Assembly: GCA_017165825.1 (NCBI GenBank)
Contig: CM029387.1
Location: 13,170,798-13,234,797, forward strand
Direction: 5' to 3'
Length of the DNA: 64,000 nucleotides
DNA from: Hepsetus odoe
Taxonomy: Eukaryota > Chordata > Actinopteri > Characiformes > Hepsetidae
Part shown: positions 1 through 11,505 of the stretch, one piece after another
Numbering within the stretch: position 1 is the stretch's first letter
Layout: the number at the start of each line of letters is the position of its first letter
Notes under the pieces: model-generated
The model's input: only the letters and a program-made list of their open reading frames with translations
Told to the model about the DNA's origin: nothing
Databases searched by the model: none
Made by a program: the position numbers and the translations under genes

Positions 1-212
1 GACCAGGGGTCTGTTCTAAAAATAGCTGAACTCACCAGTGAGCAGCATCTAAAATTTTATTTTATCCTGTTGCTATTCTTCTTTAATCACATTTGCATTT
101 AATTAAATTTGAAAATGACAATATAAAAAAACATTTAAAACATGTTTATTATACATGAAGTTTAGATAACTAGGTAACTTTTTAGGTAACTGGTAGCCCA
201 TCCTATGGCTCC
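1..212. other. AT-rich flank, no gene seen
   Basis: AT-rich sequence upstream of the first LTR. I see no coding pattern, RNA gene or recognisable repeat here. Confidence 0.6.
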
Positions 213-487
213 TGTCAGTCTATCGTGCCTGTGGTTCCGGCCGGGCACGACAGATGGCGCTCTGTTCTGACTGAGCATACCTGGGCTCGTTCAGACACAG
301 GTGTGCTTCATTGGGGCTGCTATCTAATCCCCAGTGAGTCAGAACAGAGCGCAGTTCATTAATGAGGCTACGCCTTACAGTTAATGGTGGCACTTTTGGT
401 TTTATGTTTTGGTTTAAGTTTAATAAAGTTTTGTTTTTGACTACTGGCTCTGTGTTGGCGTCCTCCTCGCACCCCGCCACCGTTACA
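213..487 (+). mobile_element. 5' LTR of IQ-element copy 1
   Basis: A 275-bp LTR that begins TGTCAG and ends CCGTTACA, homologous along its length to the LTR at 11506-11781. It holds the outer fold-back arms seen in the other copies (CTCTGTTCTGACT near 260 and its complement near 337), a degenerate TATA region (TATCTAAT), an AATAAA polyadenylation signal at 422-427, and the putative self-primer GCAGTTCATT at 351-360. It is followed after one base by the complementary primer-binding site at 489-498 (9 of 10 bases pair). No matching 3' LTR is present because the copy is truncated at about 1195. Confidence 0.85.
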
Positions 488-489
488 GA

Positions 490-1195
490 ATGAACCGCCA
501 GTACCTGGACGTCGCGAGCCATGAGGGCGAGCAGGAGCGCGTGTTGTGGGCGGCAGCGAACGTTGTCGAGTAGACGCTGCAGCTGATAAAGACCTGGGAG
601 ATGGAGGCGACTTCTCTGGACCTCCGCGAGCATCTGGAGGGTGAGGAATGGGTGCGACGGACGCAGATGGCCACGGCCAAGGAGCTCCGTCTGAAGAATG
701 TGACGTCGCTGCTCCCACTCGATCTCACCCCGGATCCAAAGCTTCGCATGGATCGGTTTGCGCTTTGTCTCCGGATGCTGGTCTCCATGGCTGCAAGGGC
801 ACAGCACTACCTCGACACGCTGAACCACGTGTATTTTTCCGCACGCGACATGGAAGGCGGGGCTTCGTTGATGGCTGGCGTCACACAACGCGGAAGGACG
901 GCAGTGAATGCGCCCTACGTCAAAGCGGGACGTTGATAGTGGAGCCGCCCTATGCTGTTCAACGCGGAAATACAGCAGAAAACACTCCCTACGCTGTTCA
1001 ATGCAGAAATACAGCGGAAAACGCTCCCTACGCTGTTCAACGCAAAAATACAGCGGAAAACGCTCCCTACGCTGCTCAACGGTGAAATACAGCGGAAAAC
1101 GCTCCCTGCGCTGTTCAACGTGGAAATACAGCGAAAAACGCGCCCTGCGCCCTTCAACATGAGAGAATGGCAAAGAAGGCCACCTGCAACATCTC
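490..1195 (+). pseudogene. IQ-element copy 1, broken 5' part of the element protein
   Basis: Starts with the same ATG-led sequence as the open frame at 11784 (MNRQYLDVAS). A TAG at 571-573 interrupts the frame after 27 codons. The N-terminal domain then continues in frame from 601 to a TGA at 934-936, and the repeat region that follows is in a shifted frame. The repeat units read as 13-residue blocks of the type YAVQRGNTAENAP. The copy ends near 1195, before any IQ motif, where it abuts a minus-strand LINE fragment. It is a dead, 3'-truncated copy. Its N-terminal domain (residues such as EGEEWVRRTQMATAKEL) has no function I can name. Confidence 0.8.
950..1160 (+). repeat. 39-bp coding minisatellite, five units
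   Basis: Five tandem 39-bp units starting with CTGTTCAACG-like sequence, each encoding 13 residues (YAVQ.. .NTAENAP). It occupies the same place in the element as the 39-bp array at 12186-12480, but the unit sequence has diverged strongly. Array content is therefore copy-specific. Confidence 0.85.
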
Positions 1196-1236
1196 CATTT
1201 CTTACGGTAAAGGAAATGGAGATTTCCCCGTCCCAA

Positions 1237-1570
1237 TAAAATCCTCATCTCTCCTCTGGACATGTCCAAACCAGTGCAACCTTGATTCTCTAACTTTGTC
1301 TCCAAAAGATCTAACCTGAGCTGTCCCTCTAATATACTCATTTCTAATTCTGTCCATCTTCATCACACCCAACGAAAATCTCAGCATCTTTTACTCTGAC
1401 ACCTCCAGCTCTGCCTCCTGTCTTTTCGGCAGTGCCACTGTCTCCATCCCATACAACAAAGCGAGTCTCACTACTGTCCTGTAAACCTTCCCTTTTACTC
1501 TAGCCCGTCTGTCACAAATCATTCTAGCCGCTCGTCTCCACCCATTCCAACCTGCCTGCAGTCTGGACTT
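1237..1570 (-). mobile_element. RTE-type LINE fragment, 3' end of RT ORF
   Basis: Minus-strand pieces read like the C-terminal tail of a common fish RTE-type LINE: WFGHVQRRDED at about 1260-1300, IRNEYIRGTAQV at about 1320, and QAGWNGWRR with VYRTVVRLALLYGMETV at 1430-1560. Frames are broken. A parallel copy lies at 39420-40135. The clade name is from family knowledge. Confidence 0.7.
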
Positions 1571-2708
1571 AAATACTGAGACGAGTCCAGGACAGCAGCT
1601 GGAAGACTGTTCCAGAAATGGGGGGGCTTTGAATGAAAAAGCTCTTTCCCCTGTTGTTGTTTTCAACATTCTGGGATCTGTTAGACAGCCAGCACCTTGT
1701 GATCTAAGTGAGCGTGAAGGTTCATAACTGGAGATAAGCTTGGAGAGATGCTAGGGAGCAAAGCTGTTTCGGGCTTTGTAAGTTATTTTAGGTTAAGCTT
1801 TGTAAAGCTATTTTAGTGATGTTTCCAATGTGTGTATCTAGAGATAGATCTGAGTCAATTGTGAAGCCCAGGCTTTTGACAGAGTCCTTAAGATTAACTG
1901 TCTAGCATTAAACCTGAAAGTTTATCTCTAGCAATTTTGTGACCTAGCAAAAGAACTTCTGTCATTTCAGAATTTAACATAAGAAAATTGAGTGACATCC
2001 ACTCTTATTTATCTCCTATACAATCCTCAATCTTTTTTAATTTAAGTTTATCTTCAGGTTTAGCTGATATATATAGTTGTGTGTCATCAGCATAACAGTG
2101 GAAGCTGATTCCATGTTTCAAGATAACTGACCCAGAGGGAGCATGTATAATATGAAGAGTAGTGGGCCTAGGACAGAGCCTTATGGAACTCCATAACTTT
2201 TCCATAACTACCTTTTGTATGAACTGACGTTTCTTCACTTACGTTTACAAATTGATCACAGTTGGTCAAGTATGATTTAAACCAGGAGAGGGCTGTTCTT
2301 GTTATACCAACCAGGTTTTCTAGTCTGTGCAGTAAGATATTGTGGTCTGTGTCAAATGCTGCACTAAGACTGAGGAGGTCTAGTAAGGATACCGACTCTA
2401 TGTCAGATGCGTTAACTATTTTCACTAGTGCTGTTTCAGTGCTATGGTGTAGTCGAATACCAGACTGAAATTTCTCAAAGATGCTATTTTTGTGTAGATA
2501 TGAGCACAACTGCTGGGCCACAACTTTCTCCAGAATCTTTGATATAAAAGATTAGAACTTTGATATAAATTAGAACTTGGTCAGACAGAGGACAGAGCCT
2601 TGTGGAACTCCATAACTAACTTTTGTACAAACTGAGGTTTCTTCACTTATGTTTATAAATTGATAGCGGTTGGTCAAGTATGATTTAAACCAGGAGAGGG
2701 CTGTTCCT
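1571..2708 (-). mobile_element. L2/CR1-type LINE fragment, RT domain and 3' region
   Basis: Minus-strand frames contain HHSTETALVKIV and a disrupted LSAAFDT RT motif (2168-2521), then YADDTQLY at about 2080 (2005-2238). The order and motifs match the L2/CR1-type LINE better preserved at 45693-46650. A second short copy of the same RT stretch (2560-2708) sits directly beside the first, so two fragments are joined. All frames are broken. Confidence 0.7.
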
Positions 2709-3090
2709 GTACTTCTCCATCAACACCCTCAGAGCAAACATTGCATCTGTGGTGCTCTTTCTTGGCATGAAACCATACTGCTGTTCACTAATCCTCACCT
2801 CTTTTCTTAAGTTAGCTTCCATGAGTCCTTCCCATAACTTCATGCTGTGGTTGATCCTCTCTTTATCCCTCTATAGTTACTACAGCTCTGTGCATCACCC
2901 TTATTCTTGAGAATCAGTACCAGTACACATTGTCTCCACTCCTCAGGCATCCTCTCACTTTCTATGATTGTTTTAAACAGTCTGATCAGAAACTCCACTG
3001 CCATCTCCCCTAAACATCTCCATGGTTCCACTGGTAGATCATCCGAACCAACAGCCTTTCCATTCTTCATCCTCTTAATTACTTCCATCT
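2709..3090 (-). mobile_element. RTE-type LINE fragment, RT fingers region
   Basis: Minus-strand frame with MKNGKAVGSDDLP, ESERMPEEWR and SCSNYRGI, which are typical of the RTE-type LINE also present at 18860-21490 and 55077-56280. Flanks include FMPRKST-like sequence near 2770. Truncated at both ends. Confidence 0.75.
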
Positions 3091-3092
3091 TG

Positions 3093-3130
3093 CAGTAGTA
3101 GTAGCAGTAGTAGCAGTAGTAGTAGTAGTA
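3093..3130. repeat. (AGT)n microsatellite
   Basis: Imperfect run of AGT/AGC triplets at the edge of the RTE fragment. Confidence 0.9.
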
Positions 3131-3236
3131 ATTCTGAACACACAGTGTTCTACCAGTGCTTAAAACTGGCCATACCATACCACATGTGCACTATGTCACT
3201 TTATATTTATTTATTTATTACTATGAAATGTCATAG

Positions 3237-3815
3237 AAAATTGAATTGTGAGCCCAAGTCTGAGACTTTTTCTAAGTCAGAAATCAAATGAAGTTAAAAA
3301 TCAAGCCAAGTCAGAGAGTTGCAGCACAACCACTTTACTGAAAAGTTTCAGCAGGCGTGGTCCAGTGGGAGCAGCTCCAAAATGCTCATCCCAACTTCGG
3401 ACCTTAAATACAATCCATACACTTGACTCCTCCTTTGACATTTACATTATTACAGCCCATTGATGGTTTTCCACCAATACTTCCCAATGCTACCATGATC
3501 AACACCAATAGACAAAAATCTTAAAGCTGATACCCCAATACTGATGTCATCTTACCTTATCTAAAGCTGGCACCCTATTATGGAATGTTGCTTACCAATA
3601 GTTCAAAGCTGCATTGGATCAAGACTGCCTCCCTTTAAGTTTTTAATTGCCTCTCTTCGAGTTTTTAACTAATGAGGTAACTGTTTACAGATGCAGCTAC
3701 TGGCTATCTTCTGGGGTCAGATTTAGGCCAACAAACTCTTTGAACTCAGTAGTGTAAGGCACTGTGAGACAAGGACAAAAGTAAAGGGACAAAAGCAAAG
3801 GGATTTTTACTATAG
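3237..3815 (+). repeat. Unclassified dispersed repeat B (possible solo LTR)
   Basis: About 570 bp, homologous to the opposite strand of 23155-23748. Shared landmarks are a TGTGAGCCCAAGTCTGAGAC-like start at about 3248, GCAGGCGTGGTCCAGTGGGAGCAG-like sequence near 3352, and AAAGGGATTTTTACTATA near the end. The TG start, length and lack of coding suggest a solo LTR, but I see no clear TATA/AATAAA pair or target duplication. The class is left open. Confidence 0.55.
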
Positions 3816-4015
3816 AAACAATAACATTTGTGTTATTACTCTAAAACAAATACTAATTTCTGCTCTGATCACCTCAGCAATCACACATATCAAGAAACAA
3901 ATATACAAAGCATTTATACTCCTATTATGCATCTTATTAAACACAATAATTGCTGAATTACAGTACAAGCTAGCTCATGGTGCAATACTGTTTACTATTC
4001 CTGTCATTATATCTA

Positions 4016-4145
4016 TAGGGCAGCATTGTCCTAGTGGTAAGGGAGTTGGCCCCAGGATCAGAAGATTGTGGGTTCAAATCCCAGACCAGTAAGTTGCCCT
4101 GAGGTACCCTTAAGCAAGGTACTGTTCCCACCACTGCTTCCCAGG
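4016..4145 (+). mobile_element. tRNA-derived SINE (type 1)
   Basis: Pol III promoter-like head with an A-box-like GTCCTAGTGGTAAGGGAG and the B-box GGTTCAAATCC. It is followed by the GGTACC/GCAAGGTACTGT body shared with many other copies in this window. 3' truncated. Confidence 0.8.
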
Positions 4146-4147
4146 CA

Positions 4148-4290
4148 TTGGGTGGTCAGTGGTAGTATACTTGTCTATGGACCAAGAGGTTGCAGGTTCC
4201 AATCCCACCTCCAGCACTAATATCATTGGGTTCCTGAAGCAAAACCCTTAATCTTCAGTTGTTCCAGGGGTAGCTGTAGTTAGGAATTGG
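4148..4290 (+). mobile_element. tRNA-derived SINE (type 2)
   Basis: A second SINE family with head GGTGGTCAGTGGTAGTATAC and B-box GGTTCCAATCC, ending in TTGTTCCAGGGGTAGCTGTAG-like sequence. The same family occurs at 19100-19270, 19983-20190 and 43769-43960. Confidence 0.75.
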
Positions 4291-4559
4291 AAGTCGCATC
4301 TTTGTCCCTGTCATCTGCTATGTTAACATCACACACATTTTCTCCACACACTGCAGTCTTTTATCCTAAATGCAATAGCAGGATGCTGCTGGAGGCGGAT
4401 AGGGGATTGTTGGTAATTACTGTATCCACTAATAGTACCTCAAGTAAAGCAGGTGTATGCATTTTGCGTGATGAGAATATGCATCAGCCTGCCTAATTGA
4501 GAGTAAAATGAACCAGGACCTATTCATCAGCAGTGATAAAGGAAAGTGTAATTAACCCA

Positions 4560-5175
4560 GCCACTAGGGATGCACACACTGTTTTTCTTTGTGCTGGTCC
4601 TAAGCCTGGATAAATGGGGAGGGTTGCGTAAGGAAGGGCATCCGGTATAAAACTTTTGCCAAATCAATATGTGGACAACAATACAGAATTCCATACCGGA
4701 TCGGTTGAGGCCTGGGTTAACAATGACTACCAACAGTGCTATTAGCCTACAGGGTGCTGGTGGTAATTTGACCAACTGTTGGCCAAAGGAGAAGAAGAAG
4801 GAGAAGAGGAGGAAAGCATGTCCGGAGGGATGAGGAAGGAAAGAAAGGAAGGAGAGTGGACAAAAAAGCATATGAGTGGTGAAAGCAAATGACAGAGTGC
4901 CTACAGAAGAGCTTTGGTTTTGTATGAGGAAGTCAGGTGTGGCAGAAAAGTATATGAGAGCAGGATATGTATGAGGGCAGTGTGACAGTGGTGAGATCTG
5001 TAGTGGGAGTGATGGATGCATTTAAGGTAGAGGTTGGATTACATCAAGGATCAGCACTGAGCCCATTTTTGTTTTCAATAGTAATGGACAGGTTGATGGA
5101 GGAGGTTAGACAGGAGACCCAGTGTGGACAATGATGTTTGCTGATGATATTGAGGAGGCAGAGCAGAGCATTGGT
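4560..5175 (+). mobile_element. RTE-type LINE, internally deleted
   Basis: The 5' untranslated region (CTATTAGCCTACAGGGTGCT, then ACTGTTGGCCAAAGGAG at about 4770) is joined near 4810-4860 to RT-domain sequence. The plus-strand reading near 5030-5150 gives VEVGLHQGSALSP and MFADDI. The endonuclease and much of the RT are missing. Minus-strand open frames here are shadows. Confidence 0.7.
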
Positions 5176-5333
5176 AATTTTGGATTCCAGTTTGGGTGAT
5201 TGTTTTTAGAAAGCACTTTGAGTTCAGTGTTTGTGTGAGTACATGCTTATCTTTATGTTTAATAAAGTTAATTTAGTTGCATTTATGTCCAGTCCAACCC
5301 ACCTAATTGTCAGAATATATACATACATATATT

Positions 5334-5433
5334 AATGGCTTCCAGTCCAACCTAAAAATGAATGAAAAAGCAACACAAGGTTTTAAACAAAACCTATATA
5401 TATATATATATATAGGTTGAACTGAAAGCCATT
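5334..5433. repeat. Short fold-back around an AT dinucleotide run
   Basis: Left arm 5334-5353 and right arm 5414-5433 are inverted complements with about 18 of 20 bases matching, enclosing a (TA)n run at 5395-5413. It could be a small MITE remnant or a hairpin grown around the microsatellite. Confidence 0.65.
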
Positions 5434-5546
5434 TTGTGTAAAATGTGTAAAAGACTGCAAAATGTCATCTAAATTTACTGTACAATTTGTCCACGTTTTA
5501 ATTAATTAAAAATGCAAATCCATTTAATTAGTGATATATTACTTGT

Positions 5547-5800
5547 GGGGCAGTGGTGGCCTAGTGATTTGGGAGTTGGCCCTGGATTGGAGGATTGTGG
5601 TTTCGAACCCCTTACCGGTGGGTTGCCCTGAGGTACCCTTGAGCAAGGTACCATCCCCATCAGCTTGCTCCTCCCTGTGATAGGCTGGTGACCTGTCTAG
5701 GGTGTGTCCCCGTCCTTTGCCCTATGTGAGCTGGGATGGACTCCAGCACCCCCCTGCGACCCTAATTAGGTCAAGCAGCCCAGAAAATGACTGACTATAT
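5547..5800 (+). mobile_element. tRNA-derived SINE (type 1) with long tail
   Basis: Head GTGGCCTAGTGATTTGGGAG, B-box GTTTCGAACCCC, then the GGTACC body and a tail containing CTGGGATGGACTCCAGC and AGAAAATGACTGACT. The same composite is found inverted at 27788-28036 and elsewhere. Confidence 0.8.
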
Positions 5801-7825
5801 TACTTGTCTAACTTCTACAAGGTTTAACTGGGTTATATAACAACCATAAAGCCTAAGAGTTTAGGCTTCAGGAACACTGGGCATTTTAAAATTGTTTTAC
5901 ATTTTTTTTGTTGTGTATAACATCAACTCAAATTAGTCTTCCATTTTCAGATGCATGTAATGATTCAATATTGATGGTGCAATTATTCATAATTAAACTC
6001 CACAGGCTCTGGAAGATAATCTGGGTGAGTTAGACATTTAGATCAGCCTGAACAGTTACACATTTCTGTGTTTCATTGGAGTTTTAGTAATGTGTTTATT
6101 TCTGTTTATTTGATGAGACTTTAGATGAGATGAGATTTGAGGATAAAGAAACACTGAGGAGCTGTGGTCTGCTTTGTTGATATAAAAATGGTTTGTTTTT
6201 CTTTCCATTTTTTCCACCCAGCTCTTACCTATTTATAGACTTTGAGTTTGTAACCATCTCTATAGCTTGCTCTCCACCTTGATGAAATGGAGTGGCAAAA
6301 GCACATTAAGGAAAGAGATAGGGGTAATTAGAGTGGGAGCAGAGACAGATAAAGGCTCAGATCCCCCCCAAACCAGCTCAAAGTGCAATAGAGTGATGAC
6401 GGAGAGAATGTTCTTTGTTCTGCTTTTTTACCCCATTGCAACATTGTACATCAGCTATACAAACTCTCACGTATTGCAGTAATTTTCAGTTCAACATTTC
6501 TCACTTGCAGCTCATTTAAAAAGGGAAACATTTTGAGGAAACTGCATGTAACAATCTTAATTTGTACAATTTAAATAGAGAACACATCTTTGCACATTTT
6601 ACTAAAGAATAAATGTTCATTTCCTTTTTTTGTTTCATTTTGTTTTATTCCACTTTTATGGGATTTTTTTTTCAATATTTAGTACATAAAAAGAAATCAT
6701 GCTTTAAAATATGGATAAATGTAAAATACTATATTTATATTAAATTTGTTCTCTGTAAAGGAGATGAGATGAGTTCCTGAGATGTTTAATCTGCCATTTA
6801 CAAGGGGTTCAAATGAATGGTATCACTCATGAATGCTTACTATGCTTGCTCAGGCTCTTCTAGAGACACTTTGGCTTGTGCTGGAAAATGTAAATAAATG
6901 TAGCTCATTCTGATGCAAGGAAAATCAGCTATTTTTTTCAGTTCAGTTTTTTGTCCACTTCCTTTCTAAATTAAAGATCAAGAATATCTCAGCTGAAATG
7001 GCCAGTGCTGTTTCCAATTTTCATTTATGTCAATAGAAAGTTCTTGTGAAACCCTGTCGTTAAGATCATGAGCTGTCAACTCCAGCATCTATTGTACAGC
7101 AACTAAAATGTGAATTGTTAATTTATGTTGGAGGAACTAGCATCATGCCACAACACACGCAAGAGTCTTTATTTCTAATTACCTTTAATAAAGTGGACAG
7201 GGGTGATTTAATGTGTCAGTGATTGTTTGATCTGTGTGTGGTTGTCAGCAGGACAGTAACTGAGGTCCACTCCCATATATGTTCACCGTAGCCTGCTGAC
7301 TTTAGCTAAAGTGTCAGGCTGGAGTTATTTTATCCTCCACACTACTGTTATCACCTGATGCAATGCCTGCCTATACACTCCGTTATGCACAGTCATGAGC
7401 AGCCAGTTGCTGACCATCGCAACGTGGCCACAGTATTTTGTGTCTGACTGCTTGCTCTGCTTGTCATGTTAAAAATCCTCTCCATTGCATCTCATCACAT
7501 TAGGTCAAGCTGCATTTGACCTCATTCTGCTACAGCTGATTCTTTCAGAGAAAAAAGAATCAAACTCTGAGACATGCACAACAGTGGGTTAACCTCCCTG
7601 GTGTCTGTCTGGTGGCTGTGGCTACACACCCTTCCACTTCCTGCACCCGAGGGCTGGTGTTGAGCCCTGTCAGCTCCATCATTTTCAGCCAAGCCCTAAA
7701 ATAAGTAAAGTCCAGATCTGCAGCTTATAGAGAAACTGCATATAGCACATGTTGCTAAAACAATCATTTGGTAAAACATGTATGTAGGGGATGGATTCCA
7801 AACAGGGGAGGTAGTTATGCCTCTG
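5801..7825. other. Unique non-coding sequence
   Basis: AT-rich sequence without long frames, splice-exon-like coding islands, or repeats shared with the rest of the window. I see no gene. Confidence 0.55.
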
Positions 7826-8080
7826 AAAAGTGAAAGTGAAAACCCTTGTCATTGCAAGGTCACAGCACAGCAGACAGTGTACCACAATGAAATTGGACCT
7901 CTGCATTTAACCCATGCACACTCAAACACTGTACAGCTATTGAAAGCACCCGGGGAGCAGTGACGGGGATGACACCTTGCTCAAGGGTACCTCAGGGCAA
8001 CCTATCGGGAAGGGATTTGAACCCCTGCTCCTCTGATCATTCGGCTAATGCCCTAACCACTAGGCCACCACTGCCCATAT
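7826..8080 (-). mobile_element. tRNA-derived SINE (type 1), inverted
   Basis: Minus-strand copy. The plus strand reads GAAAGTGAAAACCCTTGTCATTG (tail) through GGGTACCTCAGGGCAACC to CCCTAACCACTAGGCCACCACTGCCC (head). Confidence 0.85.
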
Positions 8081-8997
8081 AAATATAGACAATGATTTCT
8101 TAAAATGAAAAATGGTTTTGATTTAGAATGTAAGTTGCTACTCATCAGACCTGAACAGTATTTCCATTATGATAAAAAATCAAATCAGGAGATTTTTTTG
8201 TGGTTTTAGTTAACTTTGTAAAAGTACTTGCTATTTAAAAAAGTGCTTACAGGAATTATTTGGCAACCCTTTGTTTAAGGCAACAAACCAACCAACTAGC
8301 TCTTGGGAAACAACAGGGAGAAGTGCAGTATTGTCAGAAAATATACAAATGCTTTCCATGGCACTTTTTTGTATACTGTTATACTGTTGTTATACAGTTG
8401 GAGCACCAAACATGTCTGGGATAAACCATATGTATCATAGTCGATGGTAAAGCAAGTGTGGAATAATTTGAAATATAGTTCATAGTGTTTTATGCCATGT
8501 CTTGTCTGAATGCACTACTATTTATTTTCCGTGCACTTATTATTGTTCTTTTTTTATTATTCTTTTCTCTGGGCTAGAACCTACCTAAATCAACCCACTT
8601 AGAAACGCAGCTAGCAAGATTTTAAGCAAAAATAAAAAAAATGCTCTAAGAATAAATGAACTGCACAGAACATATTAGATAAAACTAATAATTTTGAGGA
8701 TTTTAAAAAGCAGAATGATTCATGAGGAATTAATTCTCAGATTTCATTTATGTGAGTTACTTTAAAAATACAGATGTGCTTTAAGGTGCTATTTAGTAGG
8801 CTATGAATTCTAAAATAATATGTAATACTTAAGACATATGAGGTTCTCGAAGGCTTATCCTATTTTATAAAGGAAAACTTCACACACACACATGCACACA
8901 CAAACACACACAAACACACACATACACACACATACACACACACACAATCTTGTCGCTGTCAGACAATGTTATCCTATTTCATAAGGGACGAATTCAC

Positions 8998-9055
<58 letters not shown>

Positions 9056-10534
9056 TTCTTGCTGTCAGTTATTATACTTCATAAGGGAAGAGTACACAAA
9101 CACACAGACTTACACATACACACATGCACTTTCCTCTGTCAATATTCTGTTTCTCTTTTCTGTCCTATCCAATCTAACTTCTGTTTTTGCATTTTGTTTT
9201 AAACCCAGAACCAACGGCTCCTCAGCCAGACTGCATATGGCCAACTGGACAACACGTCAGCTCCAGTATCAAAATGACCATGGCCTGAATGGGAAAGAAT
9301 TTTATATATATGCCCTCCATGTCTGCTGTATAAGGCTGCTAATACATGGAACACACATGCCCGCACACAAACACCGATCTGAACAATCATTCATAATTGC
9401 ATTACATAGCCAACATATATGTATATGTAATTGTTTTTGATTTATTTTGCATGTTAAGTTTCTACATTTAATTATTTACTTATTTTTTATTAATCTAATT
9501 TATGGAATGATTATGTCTGAAAAAATCTGGACACCTGTCCATCACATTATACTGGTTGGAAATCCTATTCCAAAGCCATTAATATGGAGTCTTCACGCAT
9601 GTTTATAGTTACAAGAGTCTCCACTTTTCTATAAAAGCTTTCCACAAAAAACTGGGTCAGTGAAATTTGCATTTGTAAGCTTGGACACAGACACTGAATA
9701 TGAAACACTGCCTCACAAAAATATTTTAGGTAATTTCAGTTGTGTTCAATTGGAGCCTAGCACCAACTCTGAAAAGAGACAATTATTCCATGTCCATCAG
9801 ACTTTAATATTGGTTGTTTTGTCCAGCAGATTACTAGAAGCTTGATTCATCCTTCCAGACATGTTTCACGTTCCAGGGTTTCATTTGCTAATTTACATTT
9901 AATGTACATTTTAGCAGGTTTGCCAGAAAGGCATCTTAAACACTATAAAAATAAACATTATTTATAGAAAATATAGATAAAACACCTGTCAAAATATTCT
10001 GCAAAAATGCTAATCCAAAATGTTAACTTATGGAGGCTATAGCTAAACAGCATGCTTGTGCAAGAACAGTGGAACACTTTCATACACACATAAGCAAACC
10101 CTTGGTTACAAGTGAAAATAAGAAATTGCATTGAAATAAGGAAATAATCAAATGTAAGCCTATATTTTTTGCCTTGCAAGCCTTACTCTTTTTAAACAGG
10201 GTACAGAAATTTCCTAATAGCCTATAATAAAGTAGTTAGGTGAGATTTTGGTCAAGCTACCTTTGTGTTTCATGGCATTCAAAATGGCTCTTTTTTCTCT
10301 CCCTCTCTTTCCTGCATTTCACACATGATGCCATCTTCTTTGCATATTGAACACTCCAAAACACACACACACACACGCCTCTGTTTGTCATGTCAGTAAC
10401 AAGGGAGGGAGATATGTTTTTTCTTTGCACTCATCAGTGAGGAGGATTTGACAAGAGAAAGCTAGCACTGGTAGGTGAAGGATGCCAATTACCCCTAACT
10501 ACACATTCTGCTGAAGTTATTATAGACATTATTT
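8081..10534. other. Unique non-coding sequence with CA repeats
   Basis: Apart from the CA-rich tandem block listed separately and a short (CA)n near 10361, I see no coding signal, RNA gene or shared repeat. Confidence 0.5.
8856..9135. repeat. Triplicated ~100-bp unit containing (CA)n
   Basis: Three tandem units. Each has a TATCCTATTTCATAAGGGA-like head, a CA-rich run of different length, and (in the first two) an AATCTTsTTGCTGTCAG tail. Heads are near 8860, 8972 and 9075. The middle unit holds the purest CA run (9010-9052). Confidence 0.75.
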
Positions 10535-11165
10535 ACTCTCAGTATTTAAGTCCAGGCTAAAAACCTACTTGTTTAGTCAGGCTTTTAGATTAATTCAGTA
10601 ATTAATCTTCCTCTTACTTAAAAGGTGTAGATTAAGGGGTTCATGGATACACAGGATTACAGCAAACTGGGATGTTGATGGTGCTGGCCCACCACTCTCA
10701 CGGCATCGTTCAGGTTTGTGGACGGTGGTGTGGGGGCACCAGTGTCTCAGGGTGCCTTCCTATTTGTAAACATCCTCGGCTCTGTCCTTTCTAGACAGGC
10801 TGCAACAGCAAGTTTGCCAGAGTCACAGTACTGCACTCTATAAATTCAAAACAACTAATTGCTTTCTCTCTGTTTGAGATGGCAGTTGTCCACAACCTGT
10901 ACGGTGGGCAGATTAGACATTTCTGGAAAGCAAAGGCCCCCCAGCCAAGTCAATAATTTACCGTGAGGGTTTCCTAAACTTCATAGCAGCTAGCCCACCA
11001 AGTTGACAAACCAACCATCATCAGATTTCTCTCCCCACCTGAACTTCAGATCAGCTACATCATACTGGATCATCTGCAGGAGCTGCTACAACAACCTTAT
11101 TTTAACAATCTACTGTTAATAGTTTAAAGTTTAGTAGTTTAGTAGTAGTAGTAGTAGTAGTTTAA
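10535..11165 (+). mobile_element. L2-type LINE 3' untranslated tail
   Basis: Sequence such as TTAAGTCCAGGCTAAAAACCTA and CAGATCAGCTACATCATACTGG matches the 3' region of the L2-type LINE near 32190-32240. No coding remains. A short (AGT)n lies at 11140-11160. Confidence 0.55.
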
Positions 11166-11171
11166 AGTTGT

Positions 11172-11505
11172 GGACTATAAAAATTGTAACAGCAAAACCT
11201 GAAATAGTACCATGAATGTAACTATAAGGACTATGATTTTTTTCTCAACATTGTTTCAAGTGTGGTAGGATACCCTAAAGCAGTAAGGGGTGGCTGATTT
11301 CTCCACTGACTTTGAGGTGAGCTGCTTCTACACCACAACCCCCCCCTTTGTAGTCAGACTTCACCCTTTACTGTGTGGCTCCTACCTCACTTTCTAAGGT
11401 TGATTCTTTACAGTGTGACAAATGTATCCATGTGGGTCACTTAGCAATTTTTACAGCAGTTTGGGTGGTCAACAGTACTTGGTATGGACCTTCCCACTGG
11501 GGGCT
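11172..11505 (-). pseudogene. ERV1 remnant: env start and pol/env junction
   Basis: Closely matches 49780-50100 of the more complete element ERV2, covering the first codons of the env-like frame and the sequence between integrase and env. It is cut at the left, so the rest of env and the 3' LTR are missing. At 11505/11506 it is interrupted by the LTR of IQ-element copy 2. Confidence 0.75.

Noticed and set aside
220..1341. 373-codon minus-strand open reading over copy 1
   Set aside because: Shadow of the plus-strand LTR element; low-complexity repeats (FHVEQRRERF type) come from the 39-bp array.
3237..3815. Calling repeat B an LTR outright
   Set aside because: TG start and length fit, but no target duplication, clear promoter or poly(A) signal was seen; left unclassified.
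4527..5021. 164-codon minus-strand frame
   Set aside because: Antisense of an RTE-type LINE leader; pyrimidine-rich low complexity.
8966..9202. 78-codon His/Thr-rich frame
   Set aside because: Product of the CA microsatellite.
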